From Betaproteobacteria bacterium (GTDB taxonomy: Bacteria; Pseudomonadota; Gammaproteobacteria; Burkholderiales; SG8-39): a stretch of 64,000 nt of DNA. Both the position numbers and the translations under genes were made by a program. Below, in pieces: positions 27,898 through 36,262 of the stretch (position 1 is its first letter; each line of letters opens with the position of its first letter). The stretch covers positions 18,072-82,071 of the forward strand of contig CANKMT010000007.1 of assembly GCA_947482825.1 (NCBI GenBank), read 5' to 3'. A model generated the notes under the pieces. It did not search any database. It was not told where the DNA came from and saw only the letters and a program-made list of their open reading frames with translations.

Positions 27898-28574
27898 TGC
27901 CGAGCGTCTTGTCGGCGGTTCGCGCGGTGATCGCGCGGGACCTGCAGGTGGTGCTCAGAAGCAAGTCCGATGCGGCCAATTCCGTGCTGTTCTTCGTGCT
28001 CGTCGTAAGCCTGTTCCCGCTCGGCATCGGTCCCGAGCCGGCGCTCCTCCGGGCAGTGGCGCCGGGAATTGTCTGGGTCGCGGCGCTGCTCGCTTCGATG
28101 CTCGCACTGTCGCGCCTCTTTGCATCCGACTTCGCGGACGGCACGTTGGAGCAACTGGCCCTTGCGCCCTATCCGCTTGGCGCGCTGGTGGCCGGCAAGG
28201 TCGTGGCGCACTGGCTGGTGACCGGATTTCCGCTCGTGCTCGTGGCGCCCCTTCTGGGCCTGCAGTTCGGCCTTGGCGCCGAAGCAGAGACGGCCCTGGT
28301 CATCTCCCTCGCGCTCGGCACGCCGGTGCTTAGCCTGCTGGGCTCCGTGGCAGCCGCGCTGACTCTTGGCCTGCGGACGGGCGGTGCGCTCGTTTCCCTG
28401 ATCGTGCTTCCGCTTTGCGCACCGGTCCTGATCTTCGGCGCCGGCGCGGTGGATGCGGCGGCATCGGGCCTGGGCGCGGGCCCGCATCTTTCGCTTCTTG
28501 GCGCGTATCTCCTGCCCAGCGCCCTTTTCGGCCCATGGGTCGCCGCGGTCGCGCTTAGAATCGCACTCGAATGA
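27897..28574 (+). CDS. ccmB: Heme exporter permease CcmB
   Basis: 225 residues from ATG 27897 (a GTG three bases earlier would also overlap ccmA). Six hydrophobic segments fit CcmB, and the N-terminal VIARDLQVVLRSKSDAANSVLFF with FADGTLEQLALAP are family landmarks. It forms the membrane part of the CcmAB complex. The gap to ccmC is 31 bases. Confidence 0.92.
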   Translation: MPSVLSAVRAVIARDLQVVLRSKSDAANSVLFFVLVVSLFPLGIGPEPALLRAVAPGIVWVAALLASMLALSRLFASDFADGTLEQLALAPYPLGALVAGKVVAHWLVTGFPLVLVAPLLGLQFGLGAEAETALVISLALGTPVLSLLGSVAAALTLGLRTGGALVSLIVLPLCAPVLIFGAGAVDAAASGLGAGPHLSLLGAYLLPSALFGPWVAAVALRIALE

Positions 28575-28605
28575 CACGGCACCTGCACCGGAATCCGACC
28601 CGACA

Positions 28606-29349
28606 ATGACCACGTTCAACTGGTTCAAATACTCATCGCCCCCGGCGTTCTATCCGGTCGCCGGACGACTCGTTCCGTGGTTCTTCGCGGCCTCCGCAGC
28701 CCTTGCGGCCGCAGGGACTTATATCGGCTTCTTCGTCGCGCCGACCGACGCCCAACAAGGCGAGGCTTATCGAATCATCTACATCCATGTCGCGGCCGCC
28801 TGGATGTCGATGTTCCTGTACCTGGTCATGGCTTTCTGGGCCGGCGTGGGCCTGGCCTTCAATACGCGCCTGTCCTCCATGATGGCGTCTGCCATCGCGC
28901 CGACCGGCGCGCTCATGACCTTCATCGCACTCTGGACCGGCTCTTTATGGGGAAAGCCGACATGGGGGACATGGTGGGTCTGGGATGCGCGGCTCACTTC
29001 GGAACTCATCCTGCTGTTCCTCTACCTGGGGTTTATCTCGCTGCAGGCTTCGATTGACGATCCACGTCGCGCCGACAAGGCCGGAGCGGTGCTCGCCCTG
29101 GTGGGCGTGGTGAATGTTCCGATCATCTATTTCTCGGTGCAGTGGTGGAACACGTTGCACCAGGGGGCGTCAGTCAGCCTGACCAAGAGCCCGAGCATGG
29201 CGGCAACAATGCTCGCCGGGATGCTCGTTTTCGCGCTCGCGTTCTGGATGTACTCGATCGCGGCCTCGCTGATGCGCGTTCGCGCGATCATCCTGGAGCG
29301 GGAGCGAAACGCCGCTTGGGCTTCGCAGGTCCGTGAGGCGCCGTCATGA
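28606..29349 (+). CDS. ccmC: Heme-handling protein CcmC
   Basis: 247 residues from ATG 28606. It has six membrane segments, the tryptophan-rich heme-binding WWD motif WGTWWVWDARLT at 120-131, and axial histidines H61 (IYIHVAAAW) and H185 (WWNTLHQG). It presents heme to CcmE in the periplasm. Its stop overlaps the ccmD start (ATGA). Length and motif order are normal. Confidence 0.94.
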   Translation: MTTFNWFKYSSPPAFYPVAGRLVPWFFAASAALAAAGTYIGFFVAPTDAQQGEAYRIIYIHVAAAWMSMFLYLVMAFWAGVGLAFNTRLSSMMASAIAPTGALMTFIALWTGSLWGKPTWGTWWVWDARLTSELILLFLYLGFISLQASIDDPRRADKAGAVLALVGVVNVPIIYFSVQWWNTLHQGASVSLTKSPSMAATMLAGMLVFALAFWMYSIAASLMRVRAIILERERNAAWASQVREAPS

Positions 29350-29501
29350 ACTGGGGCAGCGCGGGCGAATTCTTCGCGATGGGCGGCTACGGCCTTTACG
29401 TTTGGGGATCGTACGGTGCGACGGTGATTGTCATCGGATGGGAGATCGCAATGCTTGTCTCGCGCCACCGGGCCGCGAACCGCGGAAACGGGAATCCCTA
29501 G
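29346..29501 (+). CDS. ccmD: Heme exporter protein CcmD
   Basis: 51 residues, below the usual ORF cut-off. The family pattern is clear: FFAMGGYGLYVWGSYG, one transmembrane helix (ATVIVIGWEIAML) and a basic tail SRHRAANRGNG. CcmD joins CcmABC and helps release holo-CcmE. Its ATG overlaps ccmC by four bases, and its stop shares CTAG (29498-29501) with the stop of convergent ccmI. Confidence 0.9.
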   Translation: MNWGSAGEFFAMGGYGLYVWGSYGATVIVIGWEIAMLVSRHRAANRGNGNP

Positions 29502-30745
29502 GGCACGACCGAATCGATTACGATCTTCAGGCCTTTCGCACCGACCTTCACCGATGCGCTCGCGCCTTGGAGGTCGCCAGCCTGTGAAATCGCATTCCCG
29601 GATTTCGAGATCCGCGCCGACACGATGACCTCCGAGACGCCTGACAGCTTGAGGTCCTGACTCATGGCCAGCGTGTCATCGAGCGTGAATTCAAGCGGCA
29701 GGTCGGATACTCGCCGACGCAGGACGGCCAGCGGGATGCGCGGGCCATTTACCGCGCGCGCGAAAACAAACAGTGTGTCCGTCGCGTTCGTCTTGGGAGC
29801 GAGCGCCGGGCTCAGCGTGACTTGGCCGCCCACGCTCCCTGCGGATGCGGTTTTCTGCGGAGTGTTCGCCGCGGTTTTCTCCGGGCCGGCGGCTTTCTGA
29901 GCGGACTTCGTGCCACCGAGCTCGCGCGCTTCGGCAATGCTATCCGCGATCGACTTCGTGAGTTCCGAATCCGCCGGCAGTATCTGCAACAGCTTTTCCC
30001 AAAGTGCAATCGCAGCCGGATAGTCCTTGCGGTAGAACGCCTCGGTCCCCGCCATTGCGAGCGCCTTCGGCTGGGACGGGTTGATTGCCAGCGCCCGGGT
30101 TACCAGCTCCATGGGCTTGCCTAGCAGGTTGCGCCCCTGGCTCATGGCCTGCGCATCGGCATAGTCGGCGTAAAGGTCGGCGTCGTCATCGATCTTTGCA
30201 ACCGCTTTCGCATACGCGGCGACGGCTTCGTCCATGCGTTGCATGACGTAATAGGACCGCCCGAGCAACGCCCAGCCCTTTGCATCGTCCGGATTCTTCT
30301 GCAGCCGCTCCGCCAGGCGCGCCACCATGTCCTCGACGTCCGCGGCCGAGGCCTGCGGCGCGGCGGCGCCCGTCTGGGTGCTCAGGCCCCCGGAGTCCCC
30401 GATCCCGATGTACATCGACGAGGCTGCAAGCGGAATGAGCACGCCGAGGGCGATAGCGGTACGGCGCCCGCCACCCGATTCGGATTTGCCTCGCGGGGTC
30501 CCTCCGGAAGTTTCCTCCAGCGTGCGCCGTTCGAGTTCGGCGCGCGCCACCTCGAATTGCCGTGGCGAGATGGCGCCGCGCTCGAGGTCGCCGTTGAGTT
30601 CGGCCAGTTGGTCGCGCAGGATCTCGAGATTGGTCCCCGGCGCACCGGGCGCCTCCCCAGGCGCCCGTCGTCGGGTGAGCGGCCAAATGACGCAGGCCAG
30701 CGCAGCCAGCGTCATTGCGACTGCAACTGAGACAAACACTGTCAA
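29498..30745 (-). CDS. ccmI: Cytochrome c maturation protein CcmI (CycH)
   Basis: 415 residues. Two N-terminal membrane helices (about 2-22 and 94-114) flank a cytoplasmic loop with LEILRDQLAELNGDLERGAISPRQFEVARAEL, a CcmI hallmark; a periplasmic TPR domain follows (WALLGRSYYVMQRMDEAVAAY, ALAMAGTEAFYRKDYPAAIALWEKLL), then a linker and a C-terminal beta domain (VFVFARAVNGPRIPLAV). It holds apocytochrome c for ligation. It overlaps ccmH by four bases and is the last gene of the minus-strand ccm operon. Confidence 0.92.
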   Translation of the reverse strand: MTVFVSVAVAMTLAALACVIWPLTRRRAPGEAPGAPGTNLEILRDQLAELNGDLERGAISPRQFEVARAELERRTLEETSGGTPRGKSESGGGRRTAIALGVLIPLAASSMYIGIGDSGGLSTQTGAAAPQASAADVEDMVARLAERLQKNPDDAKGWALLGRSYYVMQRMDEAVAAYAKAVAKIDDDADLYADYADAQAMSQGRNLLGKPMELVTRALAINPSQPKALAMAGTEAFYRKDYPAAIALWEKLLQILPADSELTKSIADSIAEARELGGTKSAQKAAGPEKTAANTPQKTASAGSVGGQVTLSPALAPKTNATDTLFVFARAVNGPRIPLAVLRRRVSDLPLEFTLDDTLAMSQDLKLSGVSEVIVSARISKSGNAISQAGDLQGASASVKVGAKGLKIVIDSVVP

Positions 30746-31224
30746 GCCGGGCCCTTGCCGGCACCGCCGTCGAGCAACTCCCTGGCTCGACGCTGCTCTT
30801 GGCTGGTCAATGCGGCCGGCTCCGTGCGACGCCTGCGTGCACGCACATTCAGGATCAACGCCACGATCCCGGCCAGCAGCAGGACACCGGGACCGAACCA
30901 GAGGAGGAGCGTTGTCGCTTTGAGCGGCGGGTTGTAAAGGACAAAGTCGCCGTAACGCTGAACCATGAAAGCGATGATCTCGGGGTCGGTCCTGCCTTGC
31001 GCAATCTGCTCGCGCACCTGCCGGCGCAGGTCCTGCGCAAGTTCGGCGTTCGAGTCGGCGATTGTCTGGTTCTGGCAGACAAGGCAGCGAAGATGCTCCG
31101 AAAGCTCGACCGCGCGTTTTTGCTGTACCCGGTCCGTTTCGGTCGGGACCGCCTCCTTGCCCGCAGCCGGCAGCGGCAGGGTCAGGGACCCGACGACCAG
31201 CAGGATTGCAGCGAGCCCCCTCAC
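30742..31224 (-). CDS. ccmH: Cytochrome c maturation protein CcmH (apocytochrome thiol reductase)
   Basis: 160 residues. A signal/anchor helix is followed by LRCLVCQNQ with C47 and C50, the redox CXXC that reduces the apocytochrome CXXCH disulfide, then FMVQRYGDFVLYNPP and a C-terminal membrane helix. It is fed electrons by CcmG, encoded just upstream with overlapping ends. Confidence 0.94.
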   Translation of the reverse strand: MRGLAAILLVVGSLTLPLPAAGKEAVPTETDRVQQKRAVELSEHLRCLVCQNQTIADSNAELAQDLRRQVREQIAQGRTDPEIIAFMVQRYGDFVLYNPPLKATTLLLWFGPGVLLLAGIVALILNVRARRRRTEPAALTSQEQRRARELLDGGAGKGPA

Positions 31225-31748
31225 GACTTCTGCAACTGGCGCACGAGCGGAAGGATCTTGGTTTCGAGCGCCTCGCGGGTTACCGGGCCGATCTGCTTGT
31301 AGCGGATGAATCCCGCGCGGTCGATCACGAAGGTCTCCGGCACGCCATACACGCCGTAGTCGATTCCGACTCGGCCGTCGCGGTCGGTCACACTGAGCAA
31401 ATAGGGGTCACCGAACTGCTTCAACCACGCCTTCGCTTCCGGCGGCTTATCCTTGTAGTTCAGGCCGACCACCGGCACGATCCGGTTGCGCGCAAGCTCC
31501 ACCAGCACCGGATGCTCGTCGCGGCAGGACACGCACCACGAGGCCCAGACGTTGAGCAGCCAGACCTGGCCGAGCATGTCCTTCTGCGAAAACTCCAGTT
31601 CCGGCCGTTCCAACTGGGCCAGCTTGAAGGGCGGCACGGGCTTGTTCACGAGCGGGGAGGGCACTTCACGCGGATTGAGGGTGAGGCCGGCGGCGAGGAA
31701 GATGGCCAGCACCACGAATAACCCGAGGGGAAGCAGGTAGCGGTTCAT
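31221..31748 (-). CDS. ccmG: Periplasmic thiol:disulfide interchange protein CcmG/DsbE
   Basis: 175 residues from ATG 31748. An N-terminal membrane anchor (LLPLGLFVVLAIFLAAGLTL) precedes a thioredoxin fold with LLNVWASWCVSCRDEHP (C72, C75), the GVYGVPETFVIDRAG cis-proline loop and KQIGPV. It reduces CcmH or apocytochrome in the periplasm. Its start overlaps the ccmF stop by four bases. Confidence 0.93.
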   Translation of the reverse strand: MNRYLLPLGLFVVLAIFLAAGLTLNPREVPSPLVNKPVPPFKLAQLERPELEFSQKDMLGQVWLLNVWASWCVSCRDEHPVLVELARNRIVPVVGLNYKDKPPEAKAWLKQFGDPYLLSVTDRDGRVGIDYGVYGVPETFVIDRAGFIRYKQIGPVTREALETKILPLVRQLQKS

Positions 31749-33769
31749 GTGCCTACCGCCCCACGGGGTGCTCCCGCCGGGTCCTGTGCGGCCGCCGGCG
31801 CAGGCATCGCCCGGTCCTCGCGCCGGACGGGCATTCGGTAACGCCGATCGGCAAGCGCAAGCAATCCGCCAAGCGCCATCATTGCGCAACCGCCCCAGAT
31901 CCACGTGATAAACGGCTTGTAGTAGATGCGTACGCTCCAGGCGCCGTCCTCGACCGGCTCGCCAAGCGAGACATAGAGGTCGCCGAGGAAGCCGCTGTCG
32001 ATGTCGGCTTCGGTCATCGGCGTGTTGGAAACGTTGTAGGCGCGCTTTTCCGGCCTGAGTACAGTGACTTCGCGCTCGCCCCGCATCACCCGCACGGTAC
32101 CTCGCGCCGCGCGATAGTTGGGACCCTTGACGCTCTGCGCGCCTTCGAAGCGAAACGTGTAGCCCGCTACGGTGACGGTGTCGCCGATTGCCATGCGCAA
32201 GTCCCTTTCGACCTCGTAACCCTTCACCAGCGTAACCCCGATGATGAAGATGGCGACCCCGCAATGCGCGAGAAGCATCCCGTAATAGCCGCTGGGTTGC
32301 GAGGCGAGGCGGGAGGGGAAGCTTCCCTTCATCGCGGCCAAGCGCTCGCGCAAATTCACGGCGCCCGCGGCCAATATCCAAAATGCAAGCGCCAGGCCGA
32401 AACTCACCATCAGCGGCCATTGGCCGAAATTCCAGTCTGCCACGGCAAGCGGCACGAGCAGCGCGGTGACCACGCTGACCCCCAACGCCCAGCGAAGTCG
32501 CAACGCGAGGTCGGCGGCGCCAGCCTCTTTCCAACGCGTGATAGGGCCAACACCCATGAGGAACAGCGCAGGAGTCATCAGCGGCACGAACACCGCCTCG
32601 AAATACGGCGGCCCGACCGAGATCTTGCCCAAATTGAGCGCGTCCAGGAAAAGCGGGTAAAGCGTCCCGAGCAGCACCGAGCCTGCAGCGACGATAAGGA
32701 ACACGTTGTTGGTGAGCAACATCGATTCGCGCGAGACCGGCTCGAACGATCCGCCCAGCCCGACCCTCGGTGCGCGCCAGGCAAAGAGCAGGAGCGACCC
32801 GCCGATCACGACCACGAGGAACGCCAGGATGAAGACGCCCCGCCGTGGATCGGTCGCAAAGGCATGGACCGACGTGAGCACCCCCGAGCGCACGAGAAAC
32901 GTTCCGAGCAAGCTCAGGCTGAACGCGCTGATGGCGAGGAGGACGGTCCAACTGCGGAATCCCCCGCGCTTTTCGGTCACCGCGAGCGAATGCAAAAGCG
33001 CGGTGCCGACCAGCCACGGAATGAACGAGGCATTCTCGACCGGGTCCCAGAACCACCAACCGCCCCAACCGAGTTCGTAATACGCCCAACCGCTCCCCAA
33101 GGCGATGCCGCAGGTCAGGAAGGACCATGCCAGGATCGTCCACGGGCGCGACCAGCGGGCCCAGGTGGCGTCTAGCTTGCCCCCGAGCAACGCAGCGATG
33201 GCGAAGGCGAATGCCACGGAGAACCCCACGTACCCCATGTACAGGACCGGCGGGTGGATCACCATGCCCGGGTCCTGCAACAGGGGATTCAGGTCGCGGC
33301 CGTCCTCCGCCGCCGGCAGCAGGCGCGCGAACGGGTTGGAAGTGAGGATCGTGAACAGAAGGAATCCCGAACTCACCAGGCCCATCACGCCGAGCACCCG
33401 CGCGGCCATCTCCTCGGGAAGATGCCGGCTGAAAAACGTGACTGCGGTCGTCCATACCCCGAGCATGAGCACCCAGAGGAGGATCGAGCCCTCGTGGGAG
33501 CCCCACGTCGCCGCGATCCGATACTGAAGCGGCAGCTGGGAGTTGGAGTTGGTAGCCACATTCAGAACCGAGAAATCGTTGGTCGCGAACGACCATGCAA
33601 GGCAAACGAACGCCACGGCGACGAAAACGAACTGGCCTCTTGCCGCCGGCCGGGCCACCGCCATCCAGGCCGGCATTGCACGCGCTGCGCCGACGATCGG
33701 GAGCACACCCTGCGCCAACGCAAGCGCCAAGGCGAGAATGAGGGAAAACTGTCCGATTTCAGGTATCAA
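31745..33769 (-). CDS. ccmF: Heme lyase subunit CcmF
   Basis: 674 residues, the normal length. Many membrane helices surround the WWD motif GWGGWWFWDPVENASFIPWL (about 234-253), and conserved histidines lie in QDPGMVIHPPVLYMGY and LLAHCGVAIFI. It attaches heme from CcmE to apocytochrome c with CcmH/I. It follows ccmE and overlaps ccmG. Confidence 0.95.
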   Translation of the reverse strand: MIPEIGQFSLILALALALAQGVLPIVGAARAMPAWMAVARPAARGQFVFVAVAFVCLAWSFATNDFSVLNVATNSNSQLPLQYRIAATWGSHEGSILLWVLMLGVWTTAVTFFSRHLPEEMAARVLGVMGLVSSGFLLFTILTSNPFARLLPAAEDGRDLNPLLQDPGMVIHPPVLYMGYVGFSVAFAFAIAALLGGKLDATWARWSRPWTILAWSFLTCGIALGSGWAYYELGWGGWWFWDPVENASFIPWLVGTALLHSLAVTEKRGGFRSWTVLLAISAFSLSLLGTFLVRSGVLTSVHAFATDPRRGVFILAFLVVVIGGSLLLFAWRAPRVGLGGSFEPVSRESMLLTNNVFLIVAAGSVLLGTLYPLFLDALNLGKISVGPPYFEAVFVPLMTPALFLMGVGPITRWKEAGAADLALRLRWALGVSVVTALLVPLAVADWNFGQWPLMVSFGLALAFWILAAGAVNLRERLAAMKGSFPSRLASQPSGYYGMLLAHCGVAIFIIGVTLVKGYEVERDLRMAIGDTVTVAGYTFRFEGAQSVKGPNYRAARGTVRVMRGEREVTVLRPEKRAYNVSNTPMTEADIDSGFLGDLYVSLGEPVEDGAWSVRIYYKPFITWIWGGCAMMALGGLLALADRRYRMPVRREDRAMPAPAAAQDPAGAPRGAVGT

Positions 33770-33778
33770 GATCGTGCC

Positions 33779-34234
33779 TTATTTGGATTGGGCCGCAACG
33801 CTCTTCTGCGCCTTCTGTGCCTGCTCGATGGCATGACCGGCTTCTGGCGGCATGTAGTTTTCGTCGTGCTTGGCAAGCACGTCGGTCGCATGGAAAACGC
33901 CGTCCTGGCCGAGCTTGCCCTGGGCCACGACACCCTTGCCTTCCTTGAAAAGGTCAGGAAGAATCCCCGTGAACACCACAGGGATCGTCTGAGCGGTATC
34001 GGTGACGTTGAACCTGACAGTCAGCCCGTCGCCTTGCCGCTTTACGCTGCCTTTTTCGACCATGCCGCCGATCCGGAACGCGCGCTCGAGGGGCGCCTCC
34101 TTGGCCACCACCTGGGTCGGGCTGAAAAAGAACACCAGGTTGCTCTGGAAGGCATTCAGCACAAGCGCGGCGGCAACGGCCAGGACCGCCAGTCCGGCCG
34201 CGATGAACGCCATTCGCTTGTGTCGGGGTTTCAC
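33779..34234 (-). CDS. ccmE: Periplasmic heme chaperone CcmE
   Basis: 151 residues from GTG 34234. An N-terminal anchor helix is followed by the OB-fold with [14 protein letters not shown] and the heme-binding motif [12 protein letters not shown], where H123 binds heme covalently and Y127 is the axial ligand. First gene of the minus-strand ccmEFGHI operon. No clear ribosome site is seen before the GTG. Confidence 0.95.
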   Translation of the reverse strand: MKPRHKRMAFIAAGLAVLAVAAALVLNAFQSNLVFFFSPTQVVAKEAPLERAFRIGGMVEKGSVKRQGDGLTVRFNVTDTAQTIPVVFTGILPDLFKEGKGVVAQGKLGQDGVFHATDVLAKHDENYMPPEAGHAIEQAQKAQKSVAAQSK

Positions 34235-34431
34235 TTGTCGTAGCCGGAACTTTGGAATTGCCGTGACAGGCGCATTTTACGCCAGCCGGCACATCCCGAA
34301 AGGCGCCTGAGTGGTGCAAAGGGCTTGTTTGCGCGCACGTTCATGCAGTAGCGATACACTTCCGTCTCCAGGCGGCCAAAAAAGCGGGTGCGCCGTAAGG
34401 ATCGCACAGTCGAAGGCGCACTAGGGACACG

Positions 34432-36207
34432 ATGCCCATCAAGGTCAACATATCGCTGAGCTCGGGCGGCCGGTTCAAGCCGGTTTCCAGCCATACGCTG
34501 CACGACAAGCGCATCACGGTCGGTCGCGACAAGGAGTGCACGATCTCGCTGGAGGACACGCAGAAGCACGTGTCCCGCATGCATGCCGAGATCGAGCAGG
34601 ACCCGGACTGCTACTGGATCAAGGTCGTCTCCAAGGTCAATCCAATCGCTGTCAACGGCAAACGCTATTCGTACGGCGACAGGGTCCCGGTCGTCGAGGG
34701 CGACGAGGTGAGCGTAGGTTTGTACAAGCTCGAGATCATCGAAGCCGACACCGCGCCGACACCCAAGGCCCGCCCGGCCCCGCCGGTGATCGATCAATCC
34801 GACGAAACCACGATTGCGCCGCGGCCCAAAACGCCGCCGCCGCCCCCTGCGCGTCCGGCGGCGCACCCGCCAAGTGCCATCGAAGAAGAGGAGGTCACGT
34901 TTCCCCTGGCGCCCCAAACACCCGCGCCGTCGGCGCCGGTCGGGATACCCCCGGCGGGATCGGCGTTGCCCGAAAGCGAAGCGCAGACGGAGGAGGCCAC
35001 CTACTTACCGCCGGTGACCGCTGCCCCGCCGCCCCCGCCCACACCCCGACCCAAAGCCCCTGCACCGCCCACATCGATGCTCCCCCCCAGTGCGATCCTC
35101 GATGATGAGGTGACCTACATTCCTCCAATGTGGGCCAGGCCTTCGGGCAACAAGAACCCCGCGGTGCCGACGAACTCGGAGACGGCCGCGGAGGACCTCA
35201 CGGGCATCCGAGGCAGCTCGACGGACGACACGCGCCCGCCACCGCTCCGGGCCGAAAACCCTCCAGCGGCGACGGAAAGCGCGCCGGCTTCGGCGAGCGA
35301 ACTGGATTTCGACCTTTCTGACGCATTCGGTGAAGCGCCCGCGGCAGCCGCACCGGCGCCGAAGGTTCCGGAACCGGAACCCGAAGTGGAAGAGGACTTC
35401 TCCGAGGACGTTAACTACGTGAGGCGCCCATCGCCAGTGTCTGCGCCGGCCGCGATGCAGCCTCCGCCGGCGCCGATGCCCACGCGCACAGCAGCGCCGC
35501 CGGTCGAAGTCGCAAAACCCGCGCCGGAAAAGGCTGCCTATCGCAGCCCGATGGAGGAGATCCAAGCGCGGATAGCGGCCAAAGCCGGCGCCTCCGACCA
35601 GAAGCCGGCAATCGCGGCCGCCACCGCCGGCCCCGACAAGGCGGTCAATGCGTTCCTCGAGGGCGCAGGGCTCTCGAACCTGCGGGTTTCGGATCCGGAA
35701 GCTTTCATGCGGTCGAACGGGGCGATGGTCAGGTTGGCCGTCGGCGGCGTTCTCACGCTGCTTGCCGACCGCGCGGCGGCGCGCAAGGAACTTGGCCTGG
35801 AAACCGAGGCCGACGTTGACGACAATCCGGTCACCTCCATGGCGAGCCCGGACGAGGTGATCACCTTCCTCTTCGATCCAAGGCGACCTGCGATCGGCAA
35901 TACAAACCCGACCGACGCGTTCGGCGACGCCTGCGCCGACCTGCGCACCCATCAGGCGGCTCTCGTCGCCGCGATGCGCTCGGCGGTCATGACCGCGCTC
36001 CTCAAGATCGACCCGAAGAAGATCGAGAGTGAAAATAGCTCGGGGCTCGGCGTGCTGAATATCACGCGGAAGTCGAAGCTCTGGGACATCTCGGTCGCAC
36101 TGCACGAACAGTTTGCGCGTGATATCGAGCAGAATTTCAGCAGCACTTTCAGCGCCGAGATCCTCGCTGCATTCGAAGAGCACGCGCGCAAGGATCGCGG
36201 CGGCTGA
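34432..36207 (+). CDS. FHA-domain protein with TagH-like C-terminus and repeated acidic-Thr motifs
   Basis: 591 residues. The N-terminal FHA domain (about 1-103) has GRDK (31-34) and HVSRMHAEI with S48, R49 and H51. A long proline/alanine-rich linker (about 104-400) carries repeated short motifs: DETTIAP (124-130), EEVTFPLAP (T156), EEATYLPP (T190), DDEVTYIPP (T228) and a variant SEDVNYV (N328). The C-terminal ~190 residues (AVNAFLEGAGLSNLRVSDPEAF to ISVALHEQFARDIEQNF) match the domain of TagH, the FHA regulator of type VI secretion. No type VI genes lie near. A terminator follows. It may be a phosphorylation-controlled scaffold. Confidence 0.82.
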   Translation: MPIKVNISLSSGGRFKPVSSHTLHDKRITVGRDKECTISLEDTQKHVSRMHAEIEQDPDCYWIKVVSKVNPIAVNGKRYSYGDRVPVVEGDEVSVGLYKLEIIEADTAPTPKARPAPPVIDQSDETTIAPRPKTPPPPPARPAAHPPSAIEEEEVTFPLAPQTPAPSAPVGIPPAGSALPESEAQTEEATYLPPVTAAPPPPPTPRPKAPAPPTSMLPPSAILDDEVTYIPPMWARPSGNKNPAVPTNSETAAEDLTGIRGSSTDDTRPPPLRAENPPAATESAPASASELDFDLSDAFGEAPAAAAPAPKVPEPEPEVEEDFSEDVNYVRRPSPVSAPAAMQPPPAPMPTRTAAPPVEVAKPAPEKAAYRSPMEEIQARIAAKAGASDQKPAIAAATAGPDKAVNAFLEGAGLSNLRVSDPEAFMRSNGAMVRLAVGGVLTLLADRAAARKELGLETEADVDDNPVTSMASPDEVITFLFDPRRPAIGNTNPTDAFGDACADLRTHQAALVAAMRSAVMTALLKIDPKKIESENSSGLGVLNITRKSKLWDISVALHEQFARDIEQNFSSTFSAEILAAFEEHARKDRGG

Positions 36208-36237
36208 AACGCCACGTCCGGCTTCGCTGCCCGGGAC

Positions 36238-36262
36238 AAGCCGATGAACGGCTTATTTTTTT
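36238..36262 (+). terminator. Rho-independent terminator of the FHA/TagH-like gene
   Basis: AAGCCG (36238-36243), loop ATGAA, CGGCTT (36249-36254), then a run of seven T residues (36256-36262) on the plus strand. It overlaps the stop codon of the convergent CoA ligase gene (36253-36255). Confidence 0.75.
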
